DNA of 64,000 nt. Origin: a virus. The stretch lies in the IMG/VR virus record IMGVR_UViG_3300021142_000002, positions 1 to 64,000 of that record; one strand, given 5' to 3'. The notes below the pieces were generated by a model, which was not told where the DNA came from, did not search any database, and worked only from the letters and a program-made list of their open reading frames with translations. The position numbers and the translations under genes were made by a program. Positions 49,991 to 58,477 of the stretch are shown one piece after another (the stretch's first letter is position 1; each line of letters opens with the position of its first letter).

Positions 49991-51508
49991 TTACCTAGCA
50001 ATGGTTAAAAGAGCAATAATAATAGGAATTTGATAAAACCTATCCATTGGATTTAAACTATCTAAAGAAGTAGCAATAGGTAGTATATCACTTAATAAAA
50101 TAGGTAATTTATTTATTACATTAGATACATTAAATTCAATTGGCGATTGACCTGATAATCCATTATAAAAGTTACTACTAAAGATGTAACTTACTGTACT
50201 AGTATCGACTAATTGGGATACATTAGTTAATGGAGTACTTGTTGGAACTTGATAGTTATTAACTAGGTTTTTAATGTTATCTAAAGTAGTATTTAAAGTT
50301 ACTGTATCATTAGTTAAATAAGCCTGATAGGCTGCCATAATTTGCATTGAAATAGTTAACGCATCTATCTTGGCGGCAGTAATGGCTGCATTCTGAAAAG
50401 CAGTATTTAACTGATCATTTAAAATAGAGTCAGACAGCATAGACTGAATAGCACTGACTTCTTCTACCAGAGCTTCAGATACTGTTAAATCAGGATAGGT
50501 ATTATCAGCTATACCACCTGATACATTTGGATAAATAACATAATCAATAGGAGATACCTGTAGATTATGTCTTTGAAATGGAGCTGAAAATGAGTTAGAT
50601 GAAAGAGTCGTCATCTGTTTAACAGCATGTTTTAATACCGCATTAGATTGTTTAGTAATGGCATCAAAAACAGTAGAAAAAGGCTGATAAAGAAATGAAC
50701 ATTTTAAATCATATTCAATTGGAAAATTAAGTCCTTGTAACCACTCTGTTTTAACAAAGCTGTTAAAAAACTTTACGATAAAAGGATCATACGTTAATGC
50801 AGGACTCTTGATATTTTCAGGTAATATAAATGTGGATGAATAGTAATCAAAAAACTGTAAATAATACTCTTGTATTAGATCTAAGATTATTTGATTCTTA
50901 GTCGTATACTGATTATATTCAGATTCAGTCTTTAGAGGATTAGTATTATAATCTAATAGACTAACATCAAAAATAAGTCTATTAACCACATACTGTTCAT
51001 AGTAAGCCTGCTTATCAGGATTTAAATAACTAATTTGATTATAGGTAATAGACCAAACAGATTCTTTAAATTGAGAAGCTCTAGAGACTGCAGTAACCTC
51101 AAATACACCATAAGTGTTACCTTGGATAATGGCAAAGAATATATCACCCGCTTGAGGAGTAATAACTGGATAAACATTAGATTCACCAGTCACTACAGAT
51201 ATGCCTAAACTAGTATCTAGATTGGATTCTAAAGATGAAGTAGCTCTGAGTTCAAAATTCTCTATCTTAAGATATTGTTTTAGAGTAGGGTCTTGAACAT
51301 CATTGCTATTAATAATGGGATCATCTTTACCTAAGTACTGATTAAAGTAAGTACATTGCCAAGGTGTACCATCAAGCTGTGTTATTAAAGCACCCTGATA
51401 TTGAAAACTAGAATAAGAAGATGCTGTATCAATGATAGGTATAGGTGTTTCAGAAGGTAAGGTAGGCGGTAGTGGAATAACAGGTGAGTTATCATTATAA
51501 ATAGGCAT
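49991..51508 (-). CDS. Virion structural protein
   Basis: The 505-residue product begins MPIYNDNSPVIPLPPTLPSE, a Pro-rich start. Residues ~25-150 look like a beta domain (WQCTYFNQYLGKDDPIINSN, GDIFFAIIQGNTYGVFEVTA). The middle is helical (QIILDLIQEYYLQFFDYYSS), and the C-terminal 200 residues have long helices with VTLNTTLDNIKNLVNNY. The style matches the large, Asn-rich tail and baseplate proteins of phiKZ-group phages, but no assignment is certain. Confidence 0.6.
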   Translation of the reverse strand: MPIYNDNSPVIPLPPTLPSETPIPIIDTASSYSSFQYQGALITQLDGTPWQCTYFNQYLGKDDPIINSNDVQDPTLKQYLKIENFELRATSSLESNLDTSLGISVVTGESNVYPVITPQAGDIFFAIIQGNTYGVFEVTAVSRASQFKESVWSITYNQISYLNPDKQAYYEQYVVNRLIFDVSLLDYNTNPLKTESEYNQYTTKNQIILDLIQEYYLQFFDYYSSTFILPENIKSPALTYDPFIVKFFNSFVKTEWLQGLNFPIEYDLKCSFLYQPFSTVFDAITKQSNAVLKHAVKQMTTLSSNSFSAPFQRHNLQVSPIDYVIYPNVSGGIADNTYPDLTVSEALVEEVSAIQSMLSDSILNDQLNTAFQNAAITAAKIDALTISMQIMAAYQAYLTNDTVTLNTTLDNIKNLVNNYQVPTSTPLTNVSQLVDTSTVSYIFSSNFYNGLSGQSPIEFNVSNVINKLPILLSDILPIATSLDSLNPMDRFYQIPIIIALLTIAR

Positions 51509-51518
51509 TTAACTAATC

Positions 51519-52736
51519 CTAATCTAAGTTTTTAACACAGGCATTCAGATAATAATAAGCTGATCTAATAGTATTATAAAATTGTTCTGATAAATGATCA
51601 TCAAAAATATAAGCATATAAGTGCTCAGATTCTAATTTGCCCATCTCATGAGTTATTAATTTACTCGCATCTTCAAACTCTTGTTTATCATAAGCACCGG
51701 TGCCCGACGGCATGGCTATTTTCTTATTATGACAATGCTCTATCAATTCTACTTTATTTATTAAACTATCTAAATGGTCATTAAACTCATAGATGGTTTT
51801 ATAAGGATCTGGTGTAGCTATGCTATAAAACTTATCTATTAAAGAAATCATTGACTTTATTAAACTTTTAATTTCAATGCCAGAAAGAACTTTTACTTTA
51901 ATGTTAGAAGTAGATGGTGGATGATTATCGCTGCAAATGGCTGCATAATCATAAAGGGAAGTTATTACACAACCTTCATCATCTTTTTCCATAGCATCCC
52001 AAAGATAACATTGTCCAATAAAACTTTCTTTACTTCTATAAAAAATATCTCCACTAGTAGTTTCTTTTGCATCTTCTGGGAAATCATTTTTAGGGACTTC
52101 TGCCATAGATATATTGGCATTAGTTAAGTAGAGTTTACTTATTTTACCAAAGTCTAATACTTTAGATTCTCTAACTTCCTTATAGCTTTTAGCTAGTCCG
52201 GATAATGTTTCACCATTTTTGCTAATAATAACTTTTAATTTTGGATAGCATTCATCAATAATAAAGGCATTAACTGGTTTTGGATGTTTTTCATAAGCCG
52301 CTAATAAACCTTCCAAACCTTTAATTATTTCTAATTCATGAGAATCAATTAAAGCTAAATCAGGTATGTGCATATTCTTAGTAGGTATTTCTTTTTCCTT
52401 AGGTAGCTCATGTCCATGTACTTTATTATCTAATTCTTCTAAATGCTCTTTAAAGGCTTTAATTGTTTTTGTTTCCCATATTTTCTTTTCTTTCTTTTTC
52501 TCTGCATTTTTAGCAAATGATTCTTTTATCTTTTTGATAAAATCACCAATACCTTCCATGCCTACTTCCCTTTCTTGCTTAATTGCTTGATCTTCTAATT
52601 CTTTATATTCTTTTCTTGCTAATAATGCTTCTTGTTTTTTTACTTCCATTTCTTCAAATAGTTCTTCTAAACTAGGTTTAACTTCTTCTTCCACGTTAAA
52701 TTCTTTTAAAAAGTCTTTTACTTTAGTATATTTCAT
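51519..52736 (-). CDS. Inner-head-type protein, shortened paralogue
   Basis: The 405-residue product starts in an ATGA overlap with the gene upstream. The first ~60 residues are acidic and helical (EEEVKPSLEELFEEMEVKKQ) and end at VGME-GIGDFIKKIKESF. That junction (Glu61) matches the AIE-GISDSIK processing-like site of the four paralogues at 54335-59821. The C-terminus (TIRSAYYYLNACVKNLD) also resembles their shared ending (AAYNYASKSLKNLK). I therefore read it as a fifth, diverged inner-head protein, cleaved in the prohead. The middle is mostly helical with lysine-rich patches. This is inference from motif and layout. Confidence 0.62.
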   Translation of the reverse strand: MKYTKVKDFLKEFNVEEEVKPSLEELFEEMEVKKQEALLARKEYKELEDQAIKQEREVGMEGIGDFIKKIKESFAKNAEKKKEKKIWETKTIKAFKEHLEELDNKVHGHELPKEKEIPTKNMHIPDLALIDSHELEIIKGLEGLLAAYEKHPKPVNAFIIDECYPKLKVIISKNGETLSGLAKSYKEVRESKVLDFGKISKLYLTNANISMAEVPKNDFPEDAKETTSGDIFYRSKESFIGQCYLWDAMEKDDEGCVITSLYDYAAICSDNHPPSTSNIKVKVLSGIEIKSLIKSMISLIDKFYSIATPDPYKTIYEFNDHLDSLINKVELIEHCHNKKIAMPSGTGAYDKQEFEDASKLITHEMGKLESEHLYAYIFDDHLSEQFYNTIRSAYYYLNACVKNLD

Positions 52737-54223
52737 TGTTGGTTCCTATAAGCAATTAAGTTAGCATTTAAAACAGCGAGTCCATTAACAATTTTGTAAT
52801 CTGTATTTCCTATTTCATTAATAGCGTCGGTTAAACTATTAGTATTAACACGAGTACCATTTCCAATAGTGGCGATAGAAACACAAGGGTCTATAAATTG
52901 TAGTAGGTTAGTTAAACTAGTTGGATCATTGAGTAGATTTCCCCAATCTACCTTAGATAAGTCAGTTAAAACAGATATTCTTACATAATTTCTTTTTCTT
53001 AAATCTAGATTAACATGACTCATTAATCTAAAGTTATTATCAATATAAAGAGCTACTGAGTTTTCAAAATCGTCGACTTCAAAGCAGTCTATATAGATAG
53101 GCCATCTAAATAAAGTACAAAGATTACTACTATATGTTTTCATTAGCGAAATAAGCCACTCAGGAACGCCATAGCTAATCAATAAATTTAAATCTAATAG
53201 ATAGGTTAGGTTATCTACTTCTAGCTGTACAGGGATAATAGCGAGCGTATAAACAGAGGGTAAATTTATCTTAGGCATCCAGCCATCTGATACAATAGGG
53301 TCTGGTATTTTCATACAAGTATGACCATGTAAGTTACTAGTTACTTTCTGTACAGATTGAGTAAAAGTAATAGGCGCATCTCTGTTATTACCATGAAATC
53401 TTCTATCATGGTATTTAGAAATATTACTTAAATCAATTACTTGATTATGAATGTACTTTTGATATTCTAATAAAATAGCCCCTGGTCTATCATAGTCTAT
53501 CTGGAAAGTAAATTCTAATGTGGATATAGGAGGCTCTTTACTGGTTTCTTGAATATCGGGTAAATCGGTAAATTGTCCTAATACACCGACATTTTTTACA
53601 TTCATGGCTAATGATCGTTGACTATCATCTAAGTTTTGTCTAACGACTAAGCCATTAGTAGAAAAGTTATTTTGTAAAAACTCTTTTAATGTTAAACCAT
53701 AAGGTGCTACAGCTTCTGATAATTTATAAACTTTATTAATATAGCTAGTAATGTCAGTGGGTATATTAAAGTTATAAAGAATATCAACATAGCAAAAAGG
53801 TTGAGCTAATGTTAAACGTCTTCTTAAAGCATTTAACCAAGAAGTTAATACATCATAGCCTTTACTTCTATAAGTAAACTTAATAGTTAATTGCATCCTA
53901 TTATACATAGGTGTTAAAGCTATGCCTAATTTAGGATGATTAAAAATAGCAGGAAATTCTGTTTGATATTTGTTCATATCAAAGAAAGCTGGATCAGGCG
54001 CTTCAGAGTATTCTACTTCAGCATAATTATCCACTGTTAGCTTTAAAGCTTCATCAGGCGTATTAGTTTGTTGCATGGGGGAAATACCTCCTCTTTGAAC
54101 ATAGAGGATATCTTTAATGATGGGCATTTCAGTAGAATATACTAATTGTTCAGTTACTGATTTAACAATAGATCGAGTGACTGTATTATCAATATCATCT
54201 ATTTTAACGACTACTGTAGTCAT
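52733..54223 (-). CDS. Virion structural protein
   Basis: The 496-residue product begins MTTVVVKIDDIDNTVTRSIV. It contains YNRMQLTIKFTYRSKGYDVL, SWLNALRRRLTLAQPFCYVD, and FQIDYDRPGAILLEYQKYIH, followed by a helical region and a beta end (RKRNYVRISVLTDLSKVDWG). I recall similar large proteins in phiKZ-group virions but cannot name the component. It is the first gene of a structural run. Upstream, AATACATTCTACTC is a weak relative of the promoter motif. No enzymatic residues noted. Confidence 0.62.
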   Translation of the reverse strand: MTTVVVKIDDIDNTVTRSIVKSVTEQLVYSTEMPIIKDILYVQRGGISPMQQTNTPDEALKLTVDNYAEVEYSEAPDPAFFDMNKYQTEFPAIFNHPKLGIALTPMYNRMQLTIKFTYRSKGYDVLTSWLNALRRRLTLAQPFCYVDILYNFNIPTDITSYINKVYKLSEAVAPYGLTLKEFLQNNFSTNGLVVRQNLDDSQRSLAMNVKNVGVLGQFTDLPDIQETSKEPPISTLEFTFQIDYDRPGAILLEYQKYIHNQVIDLSNISKYHDRRFHGNNRDAPITFTQSVQKVTSNLHGHTCMKIPDPIVSDGWMPKINLPSVYTLAIIPVQLEVDNLTYLLDLNLLISYGVPEWLISLMKTYSSNLCTLFRWPIYIDCFEVDDFENSVALYIDNNFRLMSHVNLDLRKRNYVRISVLTDLSKVDWGNLLNDPTSLTNLLQFIDPCVSIATIGNGTRVNTNSLTDAINEIGNTDYKIVNGLAVLNANLIAYRNQQ

Positions 54224-54297
54224 AGTTTTAATACCTATTAATAGGGGTTAATCTGTCTATACGATGAGTAGAATGTATTAAATAAAAGGCTGACATA

Positions 54298-54327
54298 ATA
54301 CCACTCAGGATTAATCCTGAGTGGTAT
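54298..54327 (-). terminator. Perfect palindromic terminator
   Basis: A 30-nt perfect inverted repeat, ATACCACTCAGGATT then its complement, with a TTAA centre. It starts 8 nt after the stop of the inner-head gene. ATTATGTCAGCCTTTTATTT follows on the minus strand. Confidence 0.83.
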
Positions 54328-54334
54328 AGATATG

Positions 54335-55654
54335 TTATTTAACAGTTTCTAAATTATGTAAACTAGCCGTACAATAATTGGCGATTGCTGAAAAAAGACT
54401 TAAAGTATGTTTATAAATGTCTAATTGTGGCTGAACAACTGAGGCTGTAGAGTAATGGATATACGTAACAGCCTTTTTAAGTACATAATAAGAATCCGTA
54501 TGTTTATCACCTTTAGCTAAAGCATCTTCTACACCGGCACATTCCTTTAATAAAGTATTAATGGCTTGTTTACCTTTAATAGCATTATTTTTATCATTAA
54601 TGACAAAATATAAAGAATTAAGCATCGCTGTTATATATTTGTCAATTTGTCTTTTAGTTAATGCCTCAAAACTTTTAACTAATCTTTTATTACCCACCCC
54701 TTCGTTCATTACCTTACAAGTTAAATAATATACCTTTTCTTTATAGGAGAATACGTTAATCATAATAAATGCGCCCCCCAACAGTGGGGATGAGCAGAAA
54801 GTATATGTTGTACCCCCATTACCGTCATTAAGAGGTTTTAATGTATTTTCTGATAAATTAGAAATTTTACTTTTTAAAACTCCAATAACATGTTCACTAT
54901 CTAAAGGATCAAATCTTTTAGCATTATCTAATATATCTGTTATTAATTTTTGTATAATTTCATAATTAATTAATCCATGAATAAATGAATGATAATCTAA
55001 TAATTGCTTATCAATGCTCGTTCCATCAACTTTTATTATTTCTTCAGCCTTTTCGGATAAGAAAATTAAACGCTCTTTAGGCCTTTTATCATCAGTATAA
55101 AATTTCTCATTAATTTTTTGGAGCACTAATAAATGAGCTTTTAATGCTACTGCTTTAATTGATAGTTTTTCAAAGAAAGTACCTATCTTATCCATAAATG
55201 CTTTAATGAAAGCTAATATTTTCTTAAACGTTTCTTTAATTGAATCAGATACACTTTCTATAGCATATTCAGTATATTTCTTTCTTCCATCTACCTCATC
55301 AATAGACTCTAATGAAGGGAATAGGATTTCTTCATCAGGAGATAATTGCTTAATAATTTTATTAGCAGCTAATGTAGCCATTATGGCTGATTGCTTATCC
55401 ATTCCATCATGATCTAATGACTTTAACATTATTTCTTTTAAAGCTTCTATTCTGGTAGTGGTATCTACCAGAATAGAAATAGCATCGTTTAAAACATCTT
55501 CTTCAGTAAGTGAGGTATATAATTCATGATCTGGTATCATTTTAAGATCATCTAAACTAACATTTTGATTCACAGTATCTCCTTGTGTTTCAGCATTTAC
55601 TTCTTCCATTAATTCTTCAATACCAGCTCTGTAACCATATATTCTTCTTAACAT
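54335..55654 (-). CDS. Inner-head (internal core) protein, paralogue 1
   Basis: The 439-residue product begins MLRRIYGYRAGIEELMEEVN, a leader shared with two paralogues. Residues 20-115 are acidic (a probable propeptide with EALKEIMLKSLDHDGMDKQS). Two Glu sites follow: FPSLE-SIDE (Glu116) and YAIE-SVSDSIK (Glu133), both fitting S/A-x-Glu protease sites of phiKZ-like heads. The body is helical and lysine-rich, ending LFSAIANYCTASLHNLETVK. Such proteins are packaged with DNA inside the head after the propeptide is removed. The first 78 nt around the start, and a 76-nt internal block, are identical to paralogue 2. Confidence 0.72.
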   Translation of the reverse strand: MLRRIYGYRAGIEELMEEVNAETQGDTVNQNVSLDDLKMIPDHELYTSLTEEDVLNDAISILVDTTTRIEALKEIMLKSLDHDGMDKQSAIMATLAANKIIKQLSPDEEILFPSLESIDEVDGRKKYTEYAIESVSDSIKETFKKILAFIKAFMDKIGTFFEKLSIKAVALKAHLLVLQKINEKFYTDDKRPKERLIFLSEKAEEIIKVDGTSIDKQLLDYHSFIHGLINYEIIQKLITDILDNAKRFDPLDSEHVIGVLKSKISNLSENTLKPLNDGNGGTTYTFCSSPLLGGAFIMINVFSYKEKVYYLTCKVMNEGVGNKRLVKSFEALTKRQIDKYITAMLNSLYFVINDKNNAIKGKQAINTLLKECAGVEDALAKGDKHTDSYYVLKKAVTYIHYSTASVVQPQLDIYKHTLSLFSAIANYCTASLHNLETVK

Positions 55655-55689
55655 AATTGTATTCCTGTTTTAATAAAATATTTTCCATT

Positions 55690-57045
55690 TTATTTTTCCT
55701 TTTTAGCTGATACAACATCACTAACCTTTCCTTTTAGATTGCGCACTCTAGCCCAAATAATGTTTCTATAAGACCGAGTAACTGCCAATGCAGTTAATAC
55801 TACAGCCATGTTTGTTTTAGAAGCAGATGTAGCCGATTCAACAGCATGTTTAGAGATTGCTTTAAGTATTTCTACCTTTGTATTAGCTTCATCAACACTA
55901 TTAGTGCTGGCCTGTGACATTTCTACCTTTAGCTCAGACATAAATTTCTTATTAGCCTCCAGTGTCTTTGCCATCATGCTATTACTATCGTAAATAAAAT
56001 CTAATAGCTTTAATAAACTTTCTATTTCTCTAATTATAGTTGATTTATTACTGGCTGGTAATTTCTCTTCAGAAGCATCAGTATGCGCCTTTCCAAGACT
56101 GACAGAAATACCTGATATAAACTCGCCTTCTTTAATTGAAGATTCTAGGAGTTTAATAGTTATAAAAATACCACCTAAATATTGTTCAGATTGAAATAAT
56201 TTTGTCGCAGTATTATAAGTAAATTTAATACCATAGGTGGAAAAGTCACTAGCTTCAACTGAAGCCATATTAACTGAACCTTCTTTTAAATGCTTAAATA
56301 TTTTTTCTTCAATAACTTTAGAAATTTTAGTATTGAAGTCTGACATACCAGCTAACATTCCAATTAACTTAGTAATTCCATCATCCGGAAAAAATACATG
56401 TCCAGCAGTAAGGTTTTTAACATCATTTTTTGAAACAGTGACTTCTTTTTCAGCAGCACCTTTACTCTCATCAATTTTTTTAGCAAATATTAGAACTCCC
56501 TTTATTAAGGTTTTATCAAATTTACTTTTAGTAATGATTTTATTAAAAAATTCTTTAGCTTTCTCTATAAATGTATTAATTAATCTAAAAACATTTTTAA
56601 TAGCATTTTCAATACTTTCACCTAAAGACTCTATAGCATATTCAGTATATTTCTTTCTTCCATCTACCTCATCAATAGACTCTAATGAAGGGAATAGGAT
56701 TTCTTTATTTTCAGGCAATGTATTACTCATTAGCTTATTAACTGCAAAGGAAGCAAAAATAGCTGATTGTTTATCTAGACCACCTTTGTTCAATGACTGA
56801 ATCATTAGATCACGAATAGCCTCTAAACCCTCTGAAGTATCCTCTGCCTGAGATAATGCATCGTCAACCACTTCTAAATCGCTGCTAGCAATGAGTTCAT
56901 CTTCCGGAAAGGTTGGCATTTCTTCATCAACAGCATTTCCAAATTCCTCTTCCTCTTCTGGAGTTACTTTATATAATTCATGCTCGTTTACTTCTTCCAT
57001 TAATTCTTCAATACCAGCTCTGTAACCATATATTCTTCTTAACAT
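55690..57045 (-). CDS. Inner-head (internal core) protein, paralogue 2
   Basis: The 451-residue product shares the MLRRIYGYRAGIEELMEEVN leader and the FPSLE-SIDE (Glu122) and YAIE-SLGESIE (Glu139) processing-like sites with paralogue 1. The propeptide is very acidic (TPEEEEEFGNAVDEEMPTFP). The C-terminal part ends with RSYRNIIWARVRNLKGKVSD, which keeps the family's terminal Asn-Leu-Lys. Between the leader and the sites the two paralogues are only loosely alike, while short DNA blocks are identical, which points to gene conversion. It is expected in the internal core of the capsid. No enzymatic motif is visible. Confidence 0.72.
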   Translation of the reverse strand: MLRRIYGYRAGIEELMEEVNEHELYKVTPEEEEEFGNAVDEEMPTFPEDELIASSDLEVVDDALSQAEDTSEGLEAIRDLMIQSLNKGGLDKQSAIFASFAVNKLMSNTLPENKEILFPSLESIDEVDGRKKYTEYAIESLGESIENAIKNVFRLINTFIEKAKEFFNKIITKSKFDKTLIKGVLIFAKKIDESKGAAEKEVTVSKNDVKNLTAGHVFFPDDGITKLIGMLAGMSDFNTKISKVIEEKIFKHLKEGSVNMASVEASDFSTYGIKFTYNTATKLFQSEQYLGGIFITIKLLESSIKEGEFISGISVSLGKAHTDASEEKLPASNKSTIIREIESLLKLLDFIYDSNSMMAKTLEANKKFMSELKVEMSQASTNSVDEANTKVEILKAISKHAVESATSASKTNMAVVLTALAVTRSYRNIIWARVRNLKGKVSDVVSAKKEK

Positions 57046-57065
57046 AATTGTATTCCTGTTTTAAA

Positions 57066-58382
57066 TTAAACTTTTTTAAGATTAGCTAAGCATTTTAAAC
57101 CATAATTATAGCCAGCATGAATTGATCTAATACCTTGCTTATATAAATCTAACTCTGGCTGAGCTAGGGATAAAGATATATGCCCCATATTAGATATCAT
57201 TGATCTAAATGTATTATAGTTATCTAATTGTTCTGCCGTTAATGAACCTTGTACTTTGCCTGCCATTAATTTTTCAAAGTCTTCAGCTTCTTTTATATAA
57301 CGCTTTATTAATTCTTCACGTTTATTTAAATCTACTTTTTTACTATATAAAAGTTTAGCTAATTTCTTTAACTCTATAAATAAATCCATTACTTCCTTTT
57401 TATTTAGAGCCACTGCATGTAACTCTTTATGAGGTAAGGAGGCAATAATACTTTCTTGTTTAGTCATTATTTGAAAACCAGTAAAGTATCTAAAATTACT
57501 TGATTTACAAATATGGCCAGTTAATAAGCAAACGATTATTCTGCTGCCCAAAAGAGTTTCCTCTCCAGCTAATACGACTCTTTCTGTAGAATTATGAATA
57601 GTATCCGAAGTTATCTTAAGTTTAGTTGGAAAAGCATTTATTAAAGTTTTACCCACATGAATTAAAGATAGATTATCTTTAAAATCAGTATCTAGCATAT
57701 CGTGATGAACTGTTAAAATATCTACCACATTGCTTGCTATTTCTATAGCTGGGTGGCGTTCAGTTACTAGGCTATAAGCGGTATAAAATTCTTTAACTCG
57801 CTCAGATACTTTATTAACAACAGTATCTGTAGTAGATAGATTAATAAAGTCTGATTCCCTTAATTCAATTTGCTCATCTTCTTTAACATAGCCTTCATAA
57901 CGTGGTGCCAAAGATTCAATGGTTGATCCTAAATGTACCTCATAAAGTTTAGCCATTGATATATAGTTCTTCATAAAGGCATTAATTCTGTTGTACCATT
58001 TAATAACAAAAGCAATTATTTTTTGTAAGTGATGTTTAATTGAATCAGATACACTTTCTATAGCATAATTTGTAGATTCTATAGCATCAATGGATTCTGT
58101 AGCAAATCCAGGCAATGGTTTTCCAAACTTTTTATTTAGCTGATTAGCAGTCAATTGAACCACGGCTAATGAATTCTTATCTAATCCATTATACTCTAAT
58201 GATTCTAACATCATTTCTTTTAAAGTTTCTAACCCCTCAGTAACCTCATAAGCTTCATCAATTGCAGATGAAATTAATTCTGGTTCTGTTCTTAAATCAA
58301 GACTCTCATCTGATAAACTAGGCTGTACATCACCAGTTGTTTCTAAGATAGGGCCTAATTCTTCTTCGGTATCAATATCCAT
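57066..58382 (-). CDS. Inner-head (internal core) protein, paralogue 3 without leader
   Basis: The 438-residue product begins MDIDTEEELGPILETTGDVQ and lacks the RRIYGYRAG leader of its relatives. It keeps GLETLKEMMLESLEYNGLDK, the ATE-SIDA site (Glu96) and YAIE-SVSDSIK (Glu109). The C-terminus (YKQGIRSIHAGYNYGLKCL then ANLKKV) matches paralogue 4. Start after AAGAGGATATATTA. Loss of the leader may change its packing signal or timing. Role in the head is inferred from the family. Confidence 0.7.
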   Translation of the reverse strand: MDIDTEEELGPILETTGDVQPSLSDESLDLRTEPELISSAIDEAYEVTEGLETLKEMMLESLEYNGLDKNSLAVVQLTANQLNKKFGKPLPGFATESIDAIESTNYAIESVSDSIKHHLQKIIAFVIKWYNRINAFMKNYISMAKLYEVHLGSTIESLAPRYEGYVKEDEQIELRESDFINLSTTDTVVNKVSERVKEFYTAYSLVTERHPAIEIASNVVDILTVHHDMLDTDFKDNLSLIHVGKTLINAFPTKLKITSDTIHNSTERVVLAGEETLLGSRIIVCLLTGHICKSSNFRYFTGFQIMTKQESIIASLPHKELHAVALNKKEVMDLFIELKKLAKLLYSKKVDLNKREELIKRYIKEAEDFEKLMAGKVQGSLTAEQLDNYNTFRSMISNMGHISLSLAQPELDLYKQGIRSIHAGYNYGLKCLANLKKV

Positions 58383-58428
58383 TAATATATCCTCTTGTTG
58401 GAATAGTAGTCATAGTAATCAGCATAGT

Positions 58429-58460
58429 GGAGTAATAGGTCTATATAGACCTATTACTCC
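58429..58460 (-). terminator. Perfect palindromic terminator inside the inner-head cluster
   Basis: A 32-nt perfect inverted repeat, GGAGTAATAGGTCTAT then its complement. No strong T-run follows on the minus strand, so partial read-through into paralogue 3 is likely; its higher-expressed neighbour upstream is paralogue 4. Confidence 0.7.
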
Positions 58461-58477
58461 TAGTATTATTCCGAAGC

